Source of the DNA: M3007 sp040080915
GTDB taxonomy: Bacteria > Bacteroidota > Bacteroidia > Chitinophagales > Saprospiraceae
Assembly: GCA_040080915.1 (NCBI GenBank)
Contig: JBEBHD010000232.1
Location: 1 to 8,576, forward strand
Direction: 5' to 3'
DNA length: 8,576 bases
The position numbers and the translations under genes were made by a program. The notes beneath the pieces are model-generated. The model was not told where the DNA came from, made no database searches, and worked only from the letters and a program-made list of their open reading frames with translations. Positions 5,912 to 8,576 of the stretch are shown piece by piece; the stretch's first letter is position 1, and the number at the start of each line of letters is the position of its first letter.

Positions 5912-8110
5912 TCAGAGTTTCTCCAGCACGAACGCTGTTAGTTTGGCAAACAGGTGCCGCGTGGCGTTGTCGCCGTAGATGCCGTGGTTTCGGTTGGGGT
6001 AGTAGTGTGTTTCGAAGGGCTTGTTGGCGGCCACGAGGGCGCGTACCATTTCGGTGGTTTGCTGCCAGTGTACGTTGTCGTCGGCGGTGCCGTGGCAGAT
6101 GAGGTAGTTGCCGCCGTGCAGGCGGTCCACAAAGTTGATGGGCGAATTTTCCTCGTAGCCGGCGCTGTTATCGGCGGTGGTGTGCATGAATCGCTCGGTG
6201 TAGGCCGAGTCGTACCATTTCCAGTTGGTGACGGGTGCCACGGCCATGGCCATTCGGAACACGTCGTTGCCCTTCAGCACGCAGGAGCTGCTCAGGTAAC
6301 CGCCGAAACTCCAGCCCCAGATGCCGATGCGGGCCGGGTCCACGAACGGCATGGCCGCCAATTGGCGGGCTGCGGCGATCTGGTCTTCCGTCTCGAACTT
6401 GCCCAACCGGAGCTGGGTGCATTTTTTGAACGCCCGCCCCCGTGCGCCCGTGCCCCGGTTGTCCACGCTGACCACGATGTAGCCCTTTTGGGCCAGCAAC
6501 TGGTGCCAAGGCCCGGTGTAGCCGTTGTACTCGTTTTTCACCGTTTGCGACCCCGGGCCGCCGTACACATCGAACAGGACGGGGTGTTTTTTTTGCGGGT
6601 CAAAATTTTTGGGCTTGAGCATCCAGCCGTTCAGGGCGGTCGTGTCGTCGGCGGCCTTGAGGCTGAAAAATTCTACGGGAGCAAAGCCGTACTCGTCCCG
6701 CAGGCGTGCCACGCGGTCGTTGCGCAACAGCGGGCGCAGTGCCTCGCCGGTGCTGGTACACAGGTCGGCCGTGGGCGGACTGTTGAGCGCCGAGTGCTGG
6801 TGTACGAAAAACTCGAACGTTGGCGAAAAAACAGCCTCGTGCATGCCCGGGCCGGGGGTGAGCAGGCGCGGGCTGCCGCCGTGAATGGAGCCTTCCCACA
6901 CCTGGCGGTCCATCGGCGTGGGCGTGGCGGTTTGATAATAAAACCTGCCGCTTTGGGCATCCAGGCCGTAAAACTTGGTCAGGTCGAAATCGCCCTGCGT
7001 CAGTTGGCGCACGGATACAGCGGCGGCCGGGTGGCGCGGGAGCAGGTAGAGGTGGGTGTAGCCATCTCGCTCGCTCATCCACAGGAATTCCGAATTATTG
7101 GGCAGGAACACGAGGTTGTCGCATACTTCGAGGTCCACGTATGCCTCGTCCATCTCGTCAAGCAGCATGCCGGAGTTGTGCTGCACGGGGTCGTACAGCA
7201 CGAGGGAGAGGTTGTTTTGCTCGCGGTTGAGCACGTAGATGCAGAGCAGGTTGTCGGGCGTCCAGTAGATACGGGGCAGGTAGATATCCTGCTGCTCGGT
7301 ACCGGGCAGGGTTTGTGTGGTTTGGCCGGTGGCGAGGTCATGTACATGTACGCTCACGCGGGAGTTGGGAGCGCCCACCTTGGGGTACTTGAATTTGGTG
7401 CGCTCGGGGTAAGCATCGCCGGTGTACCATGTGATCGGAAATTCGGGCACGGCGCTTTCGTCAAAGCGAATGAAGGCGAGTTTGGTGCCGTCGGGACTCC
7501 AGGTGGTGGCGGTCATGCCCGAGCCGTCCACGGGGCTGAATTCCTCCTCGTACACCCAGTCGGGCAGCCCGTTGATGACTGCGTTTTTTTTGCCGTCGGC
7601 GGTCACCTGGGTGGTGGCACCGGTGCGCAGGTTTTTGTAAAACAGGTTGTTACTGGCCACGAACGCCACCTTGTCGCCCGCCTCCGAAAACGCGGCGTAC
7701 TGCACCGGACCGTCAGTGTACAAGCGTTCGGCGCGGCGGGTTTTTCGGTCAAAAACCCAATAGTCCGCCGTAACGGAATGGCGGTACACCGGCTGGGTGT
7801 TGGTGCGCAGCAACACGGCAGAGAGGTCGTTGCTGAACGTGTAATCGTCCCATTGGCCCACGGTGGTCAGGTCATCGGCATGCACAAGGGTGCGGGATAC
7901 CTGCCCAGTGCCGAGGTCGTGCTCGACGAGGCTGCCGGTTTCGTCCCGTTGGAAATAGTGGTTGCTGTTGGGCGCAAAGCGGAACTCGGCGGCCGACTGG
8001 GCGAAGAACTGGAAGTAGGCGAAGCAGTCGTCGAGCGTGACGGGTTTTTGGCTGGAGCCGGGCTTGGCCAGCAGCAGGAAAGCCAGGCAGAGGAGCAGGG
8101 CGTTTTTCAT
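5912..8110 (-). CDS. Exported S9 family dipeptidyl peptidase (DPP IV type)
   Basis: This serine peptidase removes Xaa-Pro or Xaa-Ala dipeptides from peptide N-termini, and in Bacteroidota is generally exported to the periplasm. Read from 8110 it has 732 residues: a signal peptide (1-21, hydrophobic core LLLCLAFLLLA), an N-terminal beta-propeller (about 40-470) and a C-terminal alpha/beta-hydrolase domain (about 480-732). The DPP IV hallmarks are present: DWVYEEEF (184-191) with the Glu-Glu pair that holds the substrate amino group, DVYGGPGSQ (514-522) with the oxyanion tyrosine Tyr516, GWSFGGY with nucleophile Ser601, HGTADDNVHW (673-682) with Asp677, and NHG with His709. An in-frame ATG at 8290 would put 60 non-family residues before the signal peptide and is rejected. 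No lipobox cysteine follows the signal. It heads a likely operon with the glycosyltransferase, rsgA and perhaps serC. CAAAGATG at 8130-8137 (minus CATCTTTG) is a one-mismatch -7 element 19 bp before the start. Confidence 0.96.
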   Translation of the reverse strand: MKNALLLCLAFLLLAKPGSSQKPVTLDDCFAYFQFFAQSAAEFRFAPNSNHYFQRDETGSLVEHDLGTGQVSRTLVHADDLTTVGQWDDYTFSNDLSAVLLRTNTQPVYRHSVTADYWVFDRKTRRAERLYTDGPVQYAAFSEAGDKVAFVASNNLFYKNLRTGATTQVTADGKKNAVINGLPDWVYEEEFSPVDGSGMTATTWSPDGTKLAFIRFDESAVPEFPITWYTGDAYPERTKFKYPKVGAPNSRVSVHVHDLATGQTTQTLPGTEQQDIYLPRIYWTPDNLLCIYVLNREQNNLSLVLYDPVQHNSGMLLDEMDEAYVDLEVCDNLVFLPNNSEFLWMSERDGYTHLYLLPRHPAAAVSVRQLTQGDFDLTKFYGLDAQSGRFYYQTATPTPMDRQVWEGSIHGGSPRLLTPGPGMHEAVFSPTFEFFVHQHSALNSPPTADLCTSTGEALRPLLRNDRVARLRDEYGFAPVEFFSLKAADDTTALNGWMLKPKNFDPQKKHPVLFDVYGGPGSQTVKNEYNGYTGPWHQLLAQKGYIVVSVDNRGTGARGRAFKKCTQLRLGKFETEDQIAAARQLAAMPFVDPARIGIWGWSFGGYLSSSCVLKGNDVFRMAMAVAPVTNWKWYDSAYTERFMHTTADNSAGYEENSPINFVDRLHGGNYLICHGTADDNVHWQQTTEMVRALVAANKPFETHYYPNRNHGIYGDNATRHLFAKLTAFVLEKL

Positions 8111-8129
8111 CGAACGAGTTTTTTGTGGG

Positions 8130-8137
8130 CAAAGATG
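8130..8137 (-). promoter_or_regulatory. Weak candidate -7 element for the S9 peptidase operon
   Basis: The minus-strand CATCTTTG differs from TAnnTTTG at one base and is followed by CC, as are the two other candidates in this window. It would give a leader of roughly 15 bases. No -33 TTG is visible at the right distance, so the call is weak. Confidence 0.25.
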
Positions 8138-8244
8138 GGGGTGTTTTGCGGGTATTTTGAGGGCAGCCACCTGGTGATACCCCTTACCCTCAAAACATTT
8201 TTTGAAAAACAGGTAACAAGACTCTTTCCCTGTTGATGATTGTA

Positions 8245-8287
8245 TGTAAGCGCTTAACCCGTATCCGGTAAACGGCTTACACCGGAT
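8245..8287. promoter_or_regulatory. Candidate operator: two related palindromes in a divergent intergenic region
   Basis: TGTAAGCGCTTAAC (8245-8258) contains the perfect 10-bp palindrome TAAGCGCTTA (8247-8256), with the central CG and AA/TT flanks typical of LacI-family operators. Ten bases on, GTAAACGGCTTAC (8268-8280) is a similar but odd-length palindrome. ATCCGGT (8263-8269) and ACCGGAT (8281-8287) form a 7-bp inverted repeat around the second. The pair lies 36-78 bp upstream of the plus-strand start and 135-177 bp upstream of the peptidase start, so it could control either gene. No regulator gene is in the window, and the assignment is by pattern only. Confidence 0.35.
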
Positions 8288-8322
8288 CAATTCAATATAT
8301 TATCATTAAAAACAACCGTTCA

Positions 8323-8576
8323 ATGAAAAACATCTTTGTTTCAAGCACCACAGTTCTGGCAATCGTTCTTTTGATGCCTGTTCTCGCCTTCACTCAAGTC
8401 CAGGAATTGCGGCTTAAGCCGGCAGAGGCTACCCAGCGTTTGGGCGCCGGCGAGTCTTTATCTCTGCAAAAGCAGATTGTTGCGGCAGGGTACAAGCCGG
8501 GTGCCGTGGTTGCATCCAGCAAGTATTCCGGCACCGACGAGGCAGGAAAGTATGAGGTAGAACTGGTAGCACAGGA
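8323..8576 (+). CDS. Secreted protein of unknown function (3' end outside window)
   Basis: The frame is open from the ATG at 8323 to the window end, giving 84 residues of an incomplete protein. Residues 1-24 are a clear signal peptide: MKN basic start, hydrophobic core VLAIVLLMPVLA, and probable cleavage near LAFTQ (residues 21-25). The mature part begins QVQELRLKPAEATQRL and is hydrophilic with a Ser/Gly/Lys-rich stretch (KYSGTDEAGKYEVE, 67-80). No cysteine lipobox and no recognisable domain are visible in this fragment. It is transcribed divergently from the S9 peptidase across a 212-bp region, and a 35-bp AT-rich leader precedes its start. I do not recognise the family, and no function is proposed. 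The frame and signal peptide make a real gene likely. Confidence 0.8.
   Translation, partial: MKNIFVSSTTVLAIVLLMPVLAFTQVQELRLKPAEATQRLGAGESLSLQKQIVAAGYKPGAVVASSKYSGTDEAGKYEVELVAQ

Noticed and set aside
5954..8236. A 760-codon open frame on the plus strand
   Set aside because: It is the antisense of the DPP IV gene, whose catalytic motifs are intact. The low-complexity Val/Gly/His composition is what strongly biased codons produce on the opposite strand.
8111..8290. Extended N-terminus of the S9 peptidase from an ATG at 8290
   Set aside because: It would place 60 unrelated residues before a normal signal peptide and would run through the divergent promoter region.

Overview
The window looks like ordinary chromosome from a member of the Bacteroidota, moderately GC-rich and plausibly near the Saprospiria or Cytophagia. 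This rests on the family-level look of the proteins (an exported DPP-IV-type S9 peptidase, a short RsgA, a SerC of the Bacteroidota kind), on the lack of clear Shine-Dalgarno sequences, and on promoter-like sites that match or nearly match the Bacteroidota -7 element TAnnTTTG. The genus cannot be told from the sequence alone.

Six complete genes lie on the minus strand and one partial gene on the plus strand. In transcription order on the minus strand, a likely operon runs from an exported prolyl dipeptidyl peptidase (8110-5912), through an ArnT/PMT-like membrane glycosyltransferase (5897-4389; 14 bp gap) and the ribosome-assembly GTPase RsgA (4392-3439; ATGA overlap), to phosphoserine aminotransferase SerC (3375-2293; 63 bp gap holding a good -7 element). 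After a 377-bp repeat-rich gap come a bile acid:sodium symporter family transporter (1915-986) and, 142 bp further, a trimeric-type purine nucleoside phosphorylase (843-16). On the plus strand, divergent from the peptidase, starts a secreted protein of unknown function (8323 to the window end, cut off). The genes are metabolic, transport and housekeeping functions with no evident common pathway.

I see no mobile-element gene, CRISPR array, RNA gene, defence system or secondary-metabolite cluster. The unusual content is non-coding. A 21-copy octanucleotide array (2127-2299) supplies the serC stop codon and puts 21 regularly spaced GGG runs into the serC 3' transcript, a strong G-quadruplex pattern. 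Next to it are a perfect 33-bp palindrome (2017-2049) and a second, unrelated 8-bp-period repeat (1936-1970). An imperfect 26-bp inverted repeat flanks the phosphorylase gene and forms its last codons. Two LacI-operator-like palindromes sit in the divergent intergenic region near 8250-8280.
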